DNA from: Diplonema japonicum
Lineage: Eukaryota; Euglenozoa; Diplonemea; Diplonemida; Diplonemidae
DNA: 64,000 nucleotides
Direction: 5' to 3'
NCBI GenBank assembly: GCA_964019335.1
Contig: OZ025672.1
Location: 62,001-126,000 of the forward strand
Shown here: positions 16,657 through 27,100 of the stretch, piece after piece
Layout: each line of letters begins with the position of its first letter
How positions within the stretch are numbered: position 1 is the stretch's first letter
Translations under genes and position numbers: made by a program
The notes under the pieces: model-generated
Told to the model about the DNA's origin: nothing
Seen by the model: the letters and a program-made list of their open reading frames with translations, nothing else
Databases searched by the model: none

Positions 16657-18867
16657 CTAGCGTTGTGCAAACACGGAAGTGTCGATACTAGGGGTATCAA
16701 GAAGAGCAGAAAGTTTCACATCGCACGGTGGGGACATAGACTGCGTTACGGGACATTGAAAGTACAGACCAGGACTTGCCGTGGTCTCTTGCTCTTTTGA
16801 GTTCAGCTCCTCGAAAAGGTTCTCCAGCCCTTGCAGGCCCAGGCACCCGTCGCTCTCGGAGTCCACTACGTTGAAGACATCGACGATATCCTCTTTCCCT
16901 AGAACAGAATGCTTCGACATGGACTCCAAGAGGCTCTCCGGCGACAGCCTCTCCGACCCCCCTGACAACCAATCGAACAAGCGCTTCACTTCCTCATTGC
17001 AGCTTTTGTCTTTCTCAGCTTCCTGTTTCTCCCGCTCAAGCTGCTCTCGCTTTTTTTTTTCCAATTCGTAAACCGCTTTTGTGTGCTTCAGCTCCGAGAT
17101 GGGCAAGTGGTTGAACAGGATGCGCAACATACTAGTGAACCCCAGCGAGGGGTACCTATGCTTGTCACGTTCGACAAGTTTCCAGATTCCCAGCTTTGAG
17201 GGGGGCAGGCCGAGCTGCATCTGGAGTGTCTCGCAGAGATGCCTCATCGTGTCTAGTGACAGATTATCCTTGTTGTGTTTGTTGAAGGCTTCCAGCATGA
17301 CGTCGTACTGCTCTGCAGTGAAACAAAGTTTGTCGTTGACGGAAGGCTGTTGCTGCTGAGTGGCGCACGAGGCATACACCCAGATGCCTTTCTCGATGGT
17401 TGCTGCGGGGTTCTGTTTGAAAGCAGTGCCGCAGATCATGTACAGCTTGTGGTCGATAGGCGCGATGGCTTGCATGTATGGGAGCTGGTTTGTTCCGGAG
17501 ACAGCTTTGCGAGAGGTACGGCCTTCGGCTATGTTGACCTCCCACAGGGATCCTATGAGGCCACTGCTTGCGTAGGCACCGCACACTATGTACAAGACGT
17601 CGTCCACTGCGGTCATGAGTGCAGCTTCCGAGAAACCGCTGCCGACGAGTACTCGCCTCACCTCTGTCTTCACGTTGTACTCTATGAGGGACCCTCCGCC
17701 CTGCCGGCCGAAGGCGGACCCGAACACGACATACAGGTTGTTACCTATCATGCTCATAGCCTGCGCGTCTGCAAAGCCTCCGATGTCCATTGGCACAACC
17801 TTGTCTGCAGCCTTGTTCTCTATGTCTACGACGTACAAACATCCACACCCCTCAACCCCTCCCATCCGCCCGCAGACGATGTACAACTTATCCCCCTGCG
17901 CTTCTATGAGTGTCCCGCATTTGTACTTTTTCGATTTCAGCTGTCGTGCCATCCTCAGGTTTGTATTGTACTCCCACACGATCCCATCTCCTGCCAAGCC
18001 GTGGGCAGTCCCCGTCACCATGTACAACTTCCCTGTAGTAGAACACATGGCTTGCACGTCACAAAAAGCAGCCGGGATGGGCAGCCGTAAAGGCTTGGTC
18101 CCTTTCTGTATAGGGTCGATCTCCCACAGAACGGCCTCCACGGCGGGGTATGCTTTGCGGGGCTGTCCCAACCGTCCGGATAAGAGGTAGAGTTTCTTGT
18201 CGGCAGCAGACATCAAGACGCACTTGGAGAACCCGGGGTAGATCCTTGTCGCGGTGTGCGTCTTCTTGGATTCGGTGTGTTTGGGCTGCCGCATGCTATG
18301 GTGGCGTTTGTTCTTGAGATACCCTGGGCGGTCATTCTTAAGGTTGAGCTTGTGGGTTACATGCCCGCATTGGAGAGGGTTATCTTCGAGGTCGGGGTTG
18401 CCCTCGAAGGGCGTGACGCTACGCTTGAGATGCTGGTAGTAAGCAGAGCAAGAATCGAAGGATGGGGCAGAGAGGGTCGTAGGGAGGGAGGTGGTAGTAG
18501 GTTGCAAGAGGAAGGGGCTTGGTTTGGCTGGCTTCTCATGTTTTCTTTTGACGAGAATTTCAAAGTCATGGAGCCCCCACTCACCGATGGGATACTTCTC
18601 TCCTTGGGAGTCGAGGGGCACCCCAAGGAAGGAGTCGAAAAGGGAAACCCCTCCCCCTCCTCCACCCTTCAGCCAAATCATATCTTCACGGTTCTTGTCT
18701 ATCTTCAGCGACGGGATCTTCTTACGCCTCCTTGCGATATTTCGCACGTCGAATACCTCATCTCTACGCGCCGCCTTCCCCTTCACACTACCTCCTAACA
18801 GGCTGCATGACAGCATTACACCCTGCCTCATTTTTAAAATGCTCTCTGAGTCCCTCATAGGATACAT
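16657..18867 (-). CDS. Six-bladed beta-propeller protein with C-terminal EF-hand
   Basis: 736 aa. Residues 1-215 are basic and probably disordered, with a Gly run. Residues of about 220-500 contain six repeats of the pattern AQAM...LY(I/V/M)xxG..., i.e. LYLLSGR, LYM VTGTAHG, LYIVCGRMGG, LYVVFGSAFG, LYIVCGAYAS and LYMICGTAF, each followed by a LWE/VWEYN-type strand, as in kelch- or NHL-like propellers. The C-terminal 200 residues are helical with a charged coiled coil (ELEKKKREQLEREKQEAEKD) and an EF-hand-like loop DSESDGCLGLQGL that lacks the final acidic ligand. Likely a scaffolding or cytoskeletal protein. Acceptor CAGTACTCAG precedes the ATG. Confidence 0.7.
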   Translation of the reverse strand: MYPMRDSESILKMRQGVMLSCSLLGGSVKGKAARRDEVFDVRNIARRRKKIPSLKIDKNREDMIWLKGGGGGGVSLFDSFLGVPLDSQGEKYPIGEWGLHDFEILVKRKHEKPAKPSPFLLQPTTTSLPTTLSAPSFDSCSAYYQHLKRSVTPFEGNPDLEDNPLQCGHVTHKLNLKNDRPGYLKNKRHHSMRQPKHTESKKTHTATRIYPGFSKCVLMSAADKKLYLLSGRLGQPRKAYPAVEAVLWEIDPIQKGTKPLRLPIPAAFCDVQAMCSTTGKLYMVTGTAHGLAGDGIVWEYNTNLRMARQLKSKKYKCGTLIEAQGDKLYIVCGRMGGVEGCGCLYVVDIENKAADKVVPMDIGGFADAQAMSMIGNNLYVVFGSAFGRQGGGSLIEYNVKTEVRRVLVGSGFSEAALMTAVDDVLYIVCGAYASSGLIGSLWEVNIAEGRTSRKAVSGTNQLPYMQAIAPIDHKLYMICGTAFKQNPAATIEKGIWVYASCATQQQQPSVNDKLCFTAEQYDVMLEAFNKHNKDNLSLDTMRHLCETLQMQLGLPPSKLGIWKLVERDKHRYPSLGFTSMLRILFNHLPISELKHTKAVYELEKKKREQLEREKQEAEKDKSCNEEVKRLFDWLSGGSERLSPESLLESMSKHSVLGKEDIVDVFNVVDSESDGCLGLQGLENLFEELNSKEQETTASPGLYFQCPVTQSMSPPCDVKLSALLDTPSIDTSVFAQR

Positions 18868-19016
18868 GTTTTGTTTTCACGCTGCTGAGTACTGGTTGGG
18901 TAAATGGAGGAGTTTACAAAAGGAAAATAATGGGATGGAGCGGGACCCCCCCAAAAAAAAAGGTGTCTTTGAAGGGAACCTGCCGTATGTGACAGGATTG
19001 CCTAACGACAATCAAC

Positions 19017-19996
19017 TCATCTAGTGTTTGATCCCTTCTGTCGTGGTAGTGCCTTAGGCCCGTCGTAGTATCTCATCAGCAGCTTGGGCGTGAAACCAAC
19101 TAGCGAGTTGTTGAGGATGCAATGCGTTCGCATTTGTTCCTCCAGGATCGAGTGGGTGACCTTCGGGGACGCGAAGATCGGACGAGTGGAGTAACCAGTG
19201 CCGGCATGGCTGTGGAGCTCTATCAGGTGGAGCTCCTTGACTCTCGATAGGCTGATGTCCAAGTCCGAGGTAATGATGCCGTGTACGCGGGTGCAGATTG
19301 GCCAGTTGATGTGTTCTTGCACTAGCCATTCGCGGTCGGCGTTGGCCGTTCTAAAACCGGCGTGTGCCGGGCAGTGCCAAAAAAAGAAGAATTGTTTTTT
19401 TTTATGCACAGCGACGTGCAGATCTTAAGGAGGTTATGAGGTGTTGCCTGAGGTGTGCATATTCCTCTTTTTCTTTTTAATGACAACTTTCATTTAACCT
19501 ATTTCTTTTTTTTGAAAAGCGGCTCGTTTTTTGTAAAGTTCCACCACACCAGAGACTTGTTTCCATGGTATAAAACACCTTGGGAACTCTCCAGAGTGCA
19601 GCGAAATAAACACAACAAAATGCGAGCAGGCGATGCACGCCCTGCCTAGCTGCCCGTATATTCACATTTTGAGCAAGCTTGATATGCTCAAATCCTCCAA
19701 AGGACCAAACAGGTTTAAAAAAAAAATGGAACCTTTCAAAGTTTAACCAAAAAAAAAGCTCTTTTTTTTAACACACTTCTTTCCCCCTCCCCTGCCACCC
19801 CTTTTCTTCATTTCTCTCTCAAATGAGACTCAAAAAAAAAAAGAATGTTTTGATGGGGCCATATAAGTATTCAACCCTTCTTTTCTCTTTCTTTTTTCTT
19901 CTTTCTCGTAAAGGTCACATTGCTGCACCTGGAAGAAGCGGCACTGAACCAAAGGGGAGGGCATTGTACAGAGGGAGGGGTGGGAACACTGGCCAT
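19017..19996 (-). CDS. Three-exon hypothetical protein (154 aa)
   Basis: Model: exon 19996-19929, exon 19641-19579, exon 19350-19017. Introns are 287 nt (GTGCAG...TAGGCAG) and 228 nt (GTGTTT...GGTTTTAG), longer than others here and T-rich. All junctions are phase 2, the joined frame is open and divides by three, and it ends in TGA. The last exon has no ATG before residue about 100 on its own, so upstream exons are required. The protein starts MASVPTPPSVQCPPLWF and is otherwise soluble-looking (INWPICTRVHGIITSDLDIS, HSHAGTGYSTRPIF). No family recognised; the style suggests a ciliary or structural protein. The middle exon is the least certain part; a two-exon version (skipping it) is also in frame. 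Confidence 0.55.
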
Positions 19997-20749
19997 CTTT
20001 TCTTTTGAATTCTCTTTTGAGACTGATTTCAACAGTAGACAAACATAACGTAGGTTTTGAATATTAGTTTTAAAAAAAAAAAGGGGGGAAAAAAAAGGAA
20101 GGAAACATTTATGCGCGCATGCTGCTTCCTTCACGTGTCACTACAGACCAGAGGCAGGCCTGCTGGGTGGAGCAGTCTTCGTCTCAGCGACCAAGGGCAA
20201 AGAAACTAAACAAAAGAGAAAAAATTTAATACTCTAAAGAGCTATGCTTTCATGTTTCGGACCCTAACGTAAAGTAGAAAGTAGAGAGGATAAGAGGGGG
20301 GGGGGGGAGGAAAGAGAGGCTTCACAATTACAGTAGAACGGCGAAGTACCCTCATGCAAGGAAGGCAATATTTTCTTTTTTCTCTTCTCTTCTCTTCTAG
20401 AACCCAGTCTTGACCTTTCTTGCCCGACTAGCATCCCCGTTGTTGGTGTACTTCCTTACTGCACGAAATAATTTCGGAAATGCTGTGCGCGCACGGTGCC
20501 ATCACCCATAGTTTTTTTTTTTTTTTTTTCCTCTTTTCTTTTTGCTTCTCCGTTGCTTTCAATTGGAAATGGCTCAGTTCTCTTCTCTTTTTTCTTTTTC
20601 ATCTCGCATTTCAACTGGAGAACTGGAAGCCTTGGCAATATACGGAAAAAAAGATTTTCTTTTTTTTTTCTTCTTCTTCTTTTTTTTTGAATCGAATAAG
20701 GGAAGGGGTGGAGGGAAAACAAAACAAACAAAAAAAAAAATTTTTTTTG
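19997..20749. other. Gene-poor, homopolymer-rich spacer with one micro-frame
   Basis: About 750 bp with many A/T tracts (near 20070, 20090, 20512-20530, 20657, 20731-20748) and a G12 tract at 20296-20307. On the minus strand an ATG near 20507 opens a short frame MGDGTVRAQHFRNYFV that meets a strong donor-like GTAAGG at 20455; splicing to the AG near 20424 gives a 26-residue peptide ending RARKVKTGF. This may be a microprotein or nothing. No other coding signal is seen. Confidence 0.35.
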
Positions 20750-21835
20750 TTAAAGCAAATCGTCGTAACACGTGAGGCGCGCATGTGCATTAGACCAGAT
20801 ACCATCACCTGAGCTCACGAGCCAAGGCGCTGTGACTGCCGACTGGATGAAATCAGTTCCAGTGACATCTTCACTGACGAGCCAACCGGGGCAATTGGGG
20901 TAGGTCGTGGAAGGGACCTTCAGCTCAGTGGATATGTCAACCGCGCGTGTGATCTTCCAGGCTGGTTTGCCCGCAAGAAGGAAACAAGAAGGGCACCAGT
21001 ACAACGTGTGCTCTCTGTCTACTGTAACGTAAGTCTTTCGGTGATTCACCACACTTCCTGAAGGCACGAATGCAATGTTCTGCAACCCTGCCACACCTTC
21101 TACCCAGAACTTCGAACAGGGAACGCTAGCGTCGCTTTTGTTATGCTTGGGATCAATCATCCTGACAAGCGAGTCAGACACCCAACCCCCTTTGCCGTCC
21201 TGCCGCCTCCAGTCTGTAATCTGATGGGGCATCCTCCCGGCATGGTGCGATGCCATCGCCCACCCAGTGTCCTTTACATAGTCGGGGCCCAGTACCCAGT
21301 TTCCGTGCGAATCTGTGAACGTAAATCTTTTTTCGCATTTTTCATCTTCGCAGCTGTGCAGACATTCCCACACCGGGAAGCCCTTCGCAAGGACGTTCAT
21401 TAGTCTGCATGCTCCTTCTAGATGCTCGAGCTGCGGTGATCGTATGTGCAGCTCCTGGGGAACGCTCGGCCCTTTTGTGGTCACCCGTACCGTCGGGTCG
21501 TTCACCCAATCCTTGTTGAGTACACGGCCCCATTCTTCGATCTCGTCGGGAGACCTTCCCTCGTTCCCTTGGATAGTGACGACCCAACCCATGTTCTTTG
21601 TGACGGCGTCTGTCGTTCCTATGAGCCACACGTCCCCGTTGCACCGTGACCCCAACGCGATCCTGCGCTCCGTCCGCACGTTAGCCACGTACCCATATGA
21701 CTTCCAAGTGAGGTGTCCCCGCACTGCAGGGTGCGCTTCGTCCAGCTCATACCGCCCAGCAGCTTCAGGTATATTTGGGGACGTCACCCACAACACTTCC
21801 GCCAGCGCCAGTAATACCATCGGCAGCAGCAACAT
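20750..21835 (-). CDS. Secreted or membrane-anchored protein with tandem W-rich modules
   Basis: 361 aa from ATG 21835, chosen because it opens on a hydrophobic signal (MLLLPMVLLALAEVLWV); the open frame extends upstream without an ATG. Three modules follow. Each carries a strand pattern of the kind GxWxI/V, then a spaced GWxx(T/S), a P, and a W near the end (VWLIGTTDAVTKNMGWVVTI; GNWVLGPDYVKDTGWAMASH; PAWKITRAVDIS with PGWLVSEDV). Modules end with WVNDPTVRV, WVSDSLVRM and IWSNAHARL. Cys pairs occur in modules two and three. I know no Pfam name for it; a related single copy appears in the CXXC protein at 14564. Function unknown, probably binding at the cell surface or in the secretory pathway. 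Confidence 0.65.
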   Translation of the reverse strand: MLLLPMVLLALAEVLWVTSPNIPEAAGRYELDEAHPAVRGHLTWKSYGYVANVRTERRIALGSRCNGDVWLIGTTDAVTKNMGWVVTIQGNEGRSPDEIEEWGRVLNKDWVNDPTVRVTTKGPSVPQELHIRSPQLEHLEGACRLMNVLAKGFPVWECLHSCEDEKCEKRFTFTDSHGNWVLGPDYVKDTGWAMASHHAGRMPHQITDWRRQDGKGGWVSDSLVRMIDPKHNKSDASVPCSKFWVEGVAGLQNIAFVPSGSVVNHRKTYVTVDREHTLYWCPSCFLLAGKPAWKITRAVDISTELKVPSTTYPNCPGWLVSEDVTGTDFIQSAVTAPWLVSSGDGIWSNAHARLTCYDDLL

Positions 21836-22109
21836 TGTCCAGCAGTGCAGGCCAAGGGGGGCGGGGCCCCCCTCGTTCCTGACCTTTTTTTTCCCCTCAG
21901 CTCCTCCACCTGTTATATGGGTGTTGGTCAAATAAACAAAGCTGTAAAAAAAGAAAAAAGCAAATTACTCGAGCAAAACCAATCTGCCTCAAAGGGGTTT
22001 GAGGGTCACACGGGAGTTCGTCCCAGCTTTAATGCACTCAAGAATATTATCAATAAAAAAAACAATATTGTAAGAACGTAGGGAGAAACCACCCCCCCCT
22101 GGCAGTTCC

Positions 22110-23171
22110 TTAGCCCCTTGCTCGTACATGCACCTTCCTTACGAAGCACCGCCTTGGGGGCAACGCCGGTGGGAGAGTCGTTTCGTGTTTGATACTGTAC
22201 TTCTCAGAGATGAAAACCTTGGTGGGGTCGAGCTTTTTGACAATCGAGGGTGTCGAACCGGTCTGGGTGGGCTTGGCGCACCATTTATGGCAGGCGCGAG
22301 TGTGGCATCTGTAGGAAGAGTAGTTAAGGGTGATGACAGGAAGGGTGTGATGCGGTCGGGGACAGTAGGGGGGACCCTCTGTGGGAGCCTTCACCTCGGG
22401 GGGTCTTCTCGTGCTGCTTGCACTGCTTCTCAAACCTTCGTATTCCATGACCCTGAAGGGGGTTTCAATGGAAACGGGATCGCGCAGCTGACTCAACATG
22501 TCAAGTACCTTGCCAGCGGAGGCTCGGACAAGGTCACCGGAGCAGGTCCACAAGACACAGACCTCCGTGATTGCGTAACGCAGCATAGAAATGCTGATAA
22601 TCTCACGGATGGAGGACTTGTTGTCATGGCGGTTACGGTCTTCCATAGAAAGGTCTTTGAATCGATCAAAGAGTACGATGTTGAGGATAAGCCTCACGCT
22701 TAGAAAAGGGCACAACAACTGAACAAGCGAGGCAGTGACTGCAGTGTAAAGTGCCACGGAGACGTAACCTTCGGGAATGGCGTGCACTTCACTGATCAGG
22801 AGTTCATGCATCCAGTGTTGCAGTTCGTTTTTAATCTTGCTATCCGACAGGATTAAGTCCATCTTTGTTGTCAGATCGGCTTGTGAAGGGAGGACTACCG
22901 CGCGGAGGGCGTCTTGTGCGATGCTCTCACACGCCAGCCCGCCACCTGCATTCTTCATCATCGTCACCGCAACGTTGCTTGTAAAGGCAGCAAGGCGGTA
23001 CAACGACCTCCTCCCCCACCCCATATCATCGTGCCTCGTGAGCTTCTTTATCACCTTGCTTTCCTTCACACCCTCCCAAGCCTCCATCACATCTCTGTGA
23101 TAAAACTCCCCGAACAGCTTGTCCTCCCCACAATACCGATTCCAAAGACTTGTCACATTCCTGCGCTTCAT
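22110..23171 (-). CDS. Hypothetical helical protein
   Basis: 353 aa from ATG 23171, with acceptor CACGTTCTAG 9 nt upstream. Residues 1-230 are mostly helical, with a hydrophobic stretch (VSVALYTAVTASLVQLLCPFLSVRLILNIVLF, about 140-170) that could be buried in an ARM/HEAT-like helical fold or be a membrane hairpin. The C-terminal third is Pro/Thr/Cys-rich and probably disordered (RRPPEVKAPTEGPPYCPRPHH), ending in a basic tail. No family is recognised. The start, compact composition and neighbouring genes on the same strand support a real gene. Confidence 0.6.
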   Translation of the reverse strand: MKRRNVTSLWNRYCGEDKLFGEFYHRDVMEAWEGVKESKVIKKLTRHDDMGWGRRSLYRLAAFTSNVAVTMMKNAGGGLACESIAQDALRAVVLPSQADLTTKMDLILSDSKIKNELQHWMHELLISEVHAIPEGYVSVALYTAVTASLVQLLCPFLSVRLILNIVLFDRFKDLSMEDRNRHDNKSSIREIISISMLRYAITEVCVLWTCSGDLVRASAGKVLDMLSQLRDPVSIETPFRVMEYEGLRSSASSTRRPPEVKAPTEGPPYCPRPHHTLPVITLNYSSYRCHTRACHKWCAKPTQTGSTPSIVKKLDPTKVFISEKYSIKHETTLPPALPPRRCFVRKVHVRARG

Positions 23172-23327
23172 CCAAGATGTCTAGAACGTGACAGTTAAGG
23201 ATAAGGGAAAGACAGGGCAACATACGAAACAAGGGTAGGGGGGAGTCAGGCGGGGGGGGCTATACTTTTCTCTTTTTTCTCTCTCTTTTTTTTCTCACTT
23301 CTCGGGGGGAAAAAACACACCGAGTGG

Positions 23328-24009
23328 TTAGTAAAAAACCCAAATCACAAATAAGCAGAATGCCACAACAGCGGATATTATAATTTGATCCCTGTTAGTT
23401 TTTCTGTTTATCTTGTTGATCAGGTGGTGGACGACGGGGACGTTGGCGGCAAGCTCTCGGGTTCGGCTCGTGATGCGGGACTGTTCGTGTAAAGTTCCCT
23501 TTTAATTCCATTCCGTTTTCTCATACCAGAACAGTGTTGGAATGCAACAAGGCAGCATGGCTTGCATTCGCCTCCTCATAGATGTTCTGCACGCGTTTCA
23601 TCGTCTTACCGATATCGTCTGACTCTTGTTGCAACAGCTGCTGCGATGTGCTGTACTCAGCAATGCTTGTGTGTATGTCTGACATAAGCTGTTCTCTTTT
23701 CTGTTTTTTCAGCACCATTTTGTACGTCCTGTCCAGTTCTTCGCTGCTGTCCTGGTGGATTCCTTTGAAGCGCTCCACCTGCAACCGCTCTCCATGGCTC
23801 AAGCCCTCTAGATCTATTCCGTTATTCGCCTTTTCTAACGTCTCTAAGAAATTGCTGATCTGATTTTTCAGCGTGTCTACCTCGTTCTCTGTACTCTGCC
23901 CAGCCATCTCTGCCAACACGACTAATTCCTGTTCCACAACATTCACCAAACCCCTTGCTTCGGACGTATACGAGTCCCATGACTGGCCTACCTCGACGCT
24001 GTAGGACAT
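23328..24009 (-). CDS. GOS28: Golgi Qb-SNARE GOS28/GOSR1
   Basis: 217 aa in two exons: 24009-23527 and 23498-23328, separated by a 28-nt intron (GTATGA...TTAAAAG). Unspliced, the frame would stop at TGA inside the intron and lose the membrane anchor. The N-terminal part is the helical bundle (SWDSYTSEARGLVN, YKMVLKKQKREQLM); the SNARE core has LLQQESDDIGKTMKRVQN... and, across the splice, LHEQSRITSRTRELAANVPVVHHLINKINRKTNRDQIIISAVVAF, the diagnostic GOS28 C-terminus followed by a single tail anchor and Tyr. The zero-layer Gln expected for a Q-SNARE is present in the helix after the junction. It acts in intra-Golgi and ER-Golgi transport. Length matches the family. Confidence 0.9.
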
Positions 24010-24200
24010 TCTCTTCTTTTTCTTTTTTTCCCCCTTTCTGAGAAGGTAAGCATTGAAAGAAAAAGGATGTCAAGAAAAGAAGAAGAAAACAACAGAACTT
24101 TCTTTTCCCGTTCCCCCCCCATTTTTGTGAAAAAACAAAAGAGAATGTGCCCCTTTAGAAAAAGGGACGAAAAGAGGGGGAGGGGACAACCCCGTTTCTG

Positions 24201-25920
24201 TCAGAACACAGATATGGTAAATATGTTACCAGCTGTGTCGCCCACGTAAAGTTTCTCTGAGCCATCGGAACAAGGAGTAATCGTGTAGAAGGGAAATCGG
24301 TTGGGGAAGGAGAAGAGTTGAACCCCCGAGATGTCGAAGAACGACACGACTGCGGGTGAGGTGGTGGCCATGATCAGGTGCTCAAAGGAAGAAGGAAGGA
24401 AGGAAGCCGACAGGAAGGTCAGCTTATTCGCGTTTGACGAACATGATGCATGCGGTGGGCTGCTGACGATCCCTCCCGAGACGAGCCCGAGGTCATCGAT
24501 GCTCACCGATCCAACAGCCTCCTCTTCAATGACCATGTTTTCAGTCTTCCACACTTTAATGTACTTCTCACAAAGCGATATCAAATTGGAGCCTGTGCTG
24601 TTAAACTGCAGTATCCACACAACGGTGTCATGCCCTCCGAGTTTCATCAGACCCTTCATGCTTTTTACATGTATTATTTCCACTGCCATCTCTCGCGTCC
24701 GTGTTACAGCTGCCATCTGCTTCATGGTCGCTAGAGTGATGACCACACCCTTCCCACTTTGCTGAGGAGGGGTCGTCTGTTCGGGGGTGGGGGGGTGGTG
24801 GTTGTCTTCTCCCTTTTCTTGTATTCTTTGCCCATCATACATGCATTAAACCTTTTCCCACGTCGTACCGCCGCACCATCGAATCGTAGCTTCCAGTTAG
24901 GATCTGTTTTTGTTTTTTTTTTGTTTTTTTTTTGTTTTTCTGAACACCTGGTTGTTTTCGGTGAAAACACAACACGTCACGACGCCAGGATGTCGGAATT
25001 GCTTAACGAGATGCCCGCACTGTGGTGGGGGAAAGGGAGGAGTAAGACAAAAAAAAGAGGAGAGACAAAACAAGACAAAAAAAAAAGAAAGAAAGAAAAC
25101 GACACACCGTGCAGTCCCATAAAATCAGAGTATTATCGCGGGAGGCGGTGGCCACAAATCGCTTGTCGGGAGAGATGCTCAAATCGAAGATAGCGGAGCA
25201 ATGTCCGCTGAAGGTTCTGTAAGTTTCGCCTGTTTCACTAGAGAGGAGCATGGCTGTGCAAGCATCTTTCACGCAGACTGCGAGACAGGGGAGAGGTGGG
25301 GAGGCACTTATACACTTAATGCGCCGAGAGAGACTCACTAAGGGCTCGATGGTGTACCCCCGAAGACGACGAGTTCCAGGGTCCCACTTCCGTCGTCGTT
25401 TGTCAAGAACCTCCGTGATGCTATCCCTGCTTGAGCAGCGGAACATGGCGAGGGACCGCAGGCCTCGGAAAGTCTCGATGAATCGCAGGCGAGTGACGCT
25501 GAACTCATTCTCGTTATCGATCCAGCCACCCACCTTTGGCATCTTGAAGATCGCCTTCAGACCCTTCGGAGAGTGCGCCCACCCAATCCTGTGGAACCCC
25601 CGCTGCAGCTGCTGCAGCGACAACCTCTCTTTGTGATCTTCATCCATCATGTCATACAAATGCCCGACAATCACATCCCGCTCGGTCCCCTCGCTCTCTT
25701 CCTTTGACACGATGTCCGCAAGCTGTATCGAGAACTCCTGCATCTTCTTTGTACGCTGCTTTGTTTGAAGAAGTCCCGCCTTATCGAACTCCGACACCCC
25801 CAGAGACCCCACCGTCTTCAACCCCTCAATCTGCTCGAGGCTCCTGTCTAGCGGATGAACCGACGAGGACCTCCCCTGCTGCTGCGGGCCCGTCGGCTCT
25901 CGAGACACACCGCAACCCAT
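24201..25920 (-). CDS. N-acylated WD40-repeat protein, four exons
   Basis: About 500 aa. Exons 25920-25108, 25019-24948, 24903-24862 and 24776-24201; introns 88 nt (GTGTGT...CACCACAG), 44 nt (GTGTTC...AACAG) and about 85 nt. The third donor is uncertain (GTGGGA at 24861 or a slightly later GT). The N-terminus MGCGVS fits myristoylation at Gly2 and palmitoylation at Cys3, i.e. membrane targeting. An EF-hand-like region lies at about 90-120 (MMDEDHKERLSLQQLQRGF). From about 200, WD40 blades follow: GHCSAIFDLSISPDKRFVATASRDNTLILWD, then across splices FRHPGVVTCCVFTENN, ILTGSYDSMVRRYD and GGHDTVVWILQFNSTGSNLISLCEKYIKVWK. Splicing is needed to keep repeat periodicity. Probably a signalling or flagellar-membrane scaffold. 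Confidence 0.82.
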
Positions 25921-26059
25921 CCCATGTTCGTATCATGTGGGCCTGTGTGGGCTGTGACAGTGATAAAGCTGAAAGGTCGCATGGGCTATAAATATATAAT
26001 CTAATTGTTAATCTATAAAACAAGAGGGGGGTTCTAGGTACATCAAATAACAATTGAGC

Positions 26060-27100
26060 TCAAGGGTATTGGCAGATAGCGGTCACGGAAGGAATAGGTT
26101 TAGGAGGGCCGCGCTCCTTGCTGACGACAGTGGAGTACTTTTGGAGAAGGGACTGCGCCTTGGCCATTACATCACGCTCGAATTGCAGGGTGGCCTCGTG
26201 CTCGGCACGCTCGATGCCGTACTCGCGGCGGTACTCGGCAGTGACAGCACTGGCAAGGTACGACTGCGGGGCGGGCTCTGGCTCAGTTTGTGCCGAGGTT
26301 GTGACGCTGGGCGACCGTTTAGGCGGGGTCAAGCCTTCGAGCCTTCGCTCGGCTTCGTCCGCACGCTGCTTGTACTGCCGGACAAGGTCGTCTGCCTTGC
26401 CCATCACAGCCGCTTCGAATGTTGCGTTCTTCTTTTCAAGCGAGTCCTTCATATGGATGCACACCATCGCAACACGTTGCCTCTCCTCTTCAAGGTCGTC
26501 CCTTGCGAGGGAACACTCGCGTTTTATCTTACACAACTCAGGGGATGTGGAAGGGTCGCTTGAAGCAGAGATGATGTCGTCGCGGACTTCGCGTGTCATC
26601 CTTGTGACGGTCTGCTCGTGCGTCTCTTGCAGAGCGTCCAGTTCGGACTTGTGAGCAGAGAGGATACCCCCGAAGGTTTGCTTTACGGCCTTAGTGATGT
26701 TGGAGTGGAGTGCCTCAGGGTTCAACGGGTCCGTCTGGTCTTGTAAGTTGAGCAAAACATCTAGGAGGCTGTCAGCAAGATCTGTGTACTTCCCCTCGTC
26801 CACATCATGCGCCGTAGGGTCATGCTGAGTGGCGCGCTGCAGCACTGCAAGCCTCTCCTGTGCTTTCCTTGTTTCGAGTCGGTACTTTTCGATCTCTTCT
26901 TCCGTCCGCAGCCGATACGTATTCATCTTCTCCTCTACCTTCTGCAACATCTGCCCCTGCATTCTTTCATGGCTCATCTGCAGCTCTTCCAGTGCTCTGC
27001 GAAGTTCCCTATTTTCTTCCCTTAAGTCGAACTCGGCGCCTTCCCACTCTTCTTGCCGCTCCTCGGAGTACATGCTCGGCCTTCTACTCGTGCTCTGCAT
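26060..27100 (-). CDS. Coiled-coil protein
   Basis: 346 aa. Charged heptad-like segments occupy roughly residues 12-95 (EEWEGAEFDLREENRELRR, EEKMNTYRLRTEEEIEKY), 150-215 and 230-260 (RQYKQRADEAERRLEGL), with a second long segment near the C-terminus (ERDVMAKAQSLLQKYSTVV). No enzyme motif, signal peptide or membrane span. Likely structural: basal body, flagellum or cytoskeleton. The 723-bp region upstream carries no clear gene. Confidence 0.7.
   Translation of the reverse strand: MQSTSRRPSMYSEERQEEWEGAEFDLREENRELRRALEELQMSHERMQGQMLQKVEEKMNTYRLRTEEEIEKYRLETRKAQERLAVLQRATQHDPTAHDVDEGKYTDLADSLLDVLLNLQDQTDPLNPEALHSNITKAVKQTFGGILSAHKSELDALQETHEQTVTRMTREVRDDIISASSDPSTSPELCKIKRECSLARDDLEEERQRVAMVCIHMKDSLEKKNATFEAAVMGKADDLVRQYKQRADEAERRLEGLTPPKRSPSVTTSAQTEPEPAPQSYLASAVTAEYRREYGIERAEHEATLQFERDVMAKAQSLLQKYSTVVSKERGPPKPIPSVTAICQYP

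Noticed and set aside
16346-16660. 104-codon plus-strand frame
   Set aside because: Overlaps the spliced 75-aa minus-strand gene and ends in a repetitive AAAAC run; no gene on the plus strand is supported elsewhere.
17275-18090. 271-codon plus-strand frame
   Set aside because: Antisense shadow of the propeller gene, whose repeats are clear on the minus strand.
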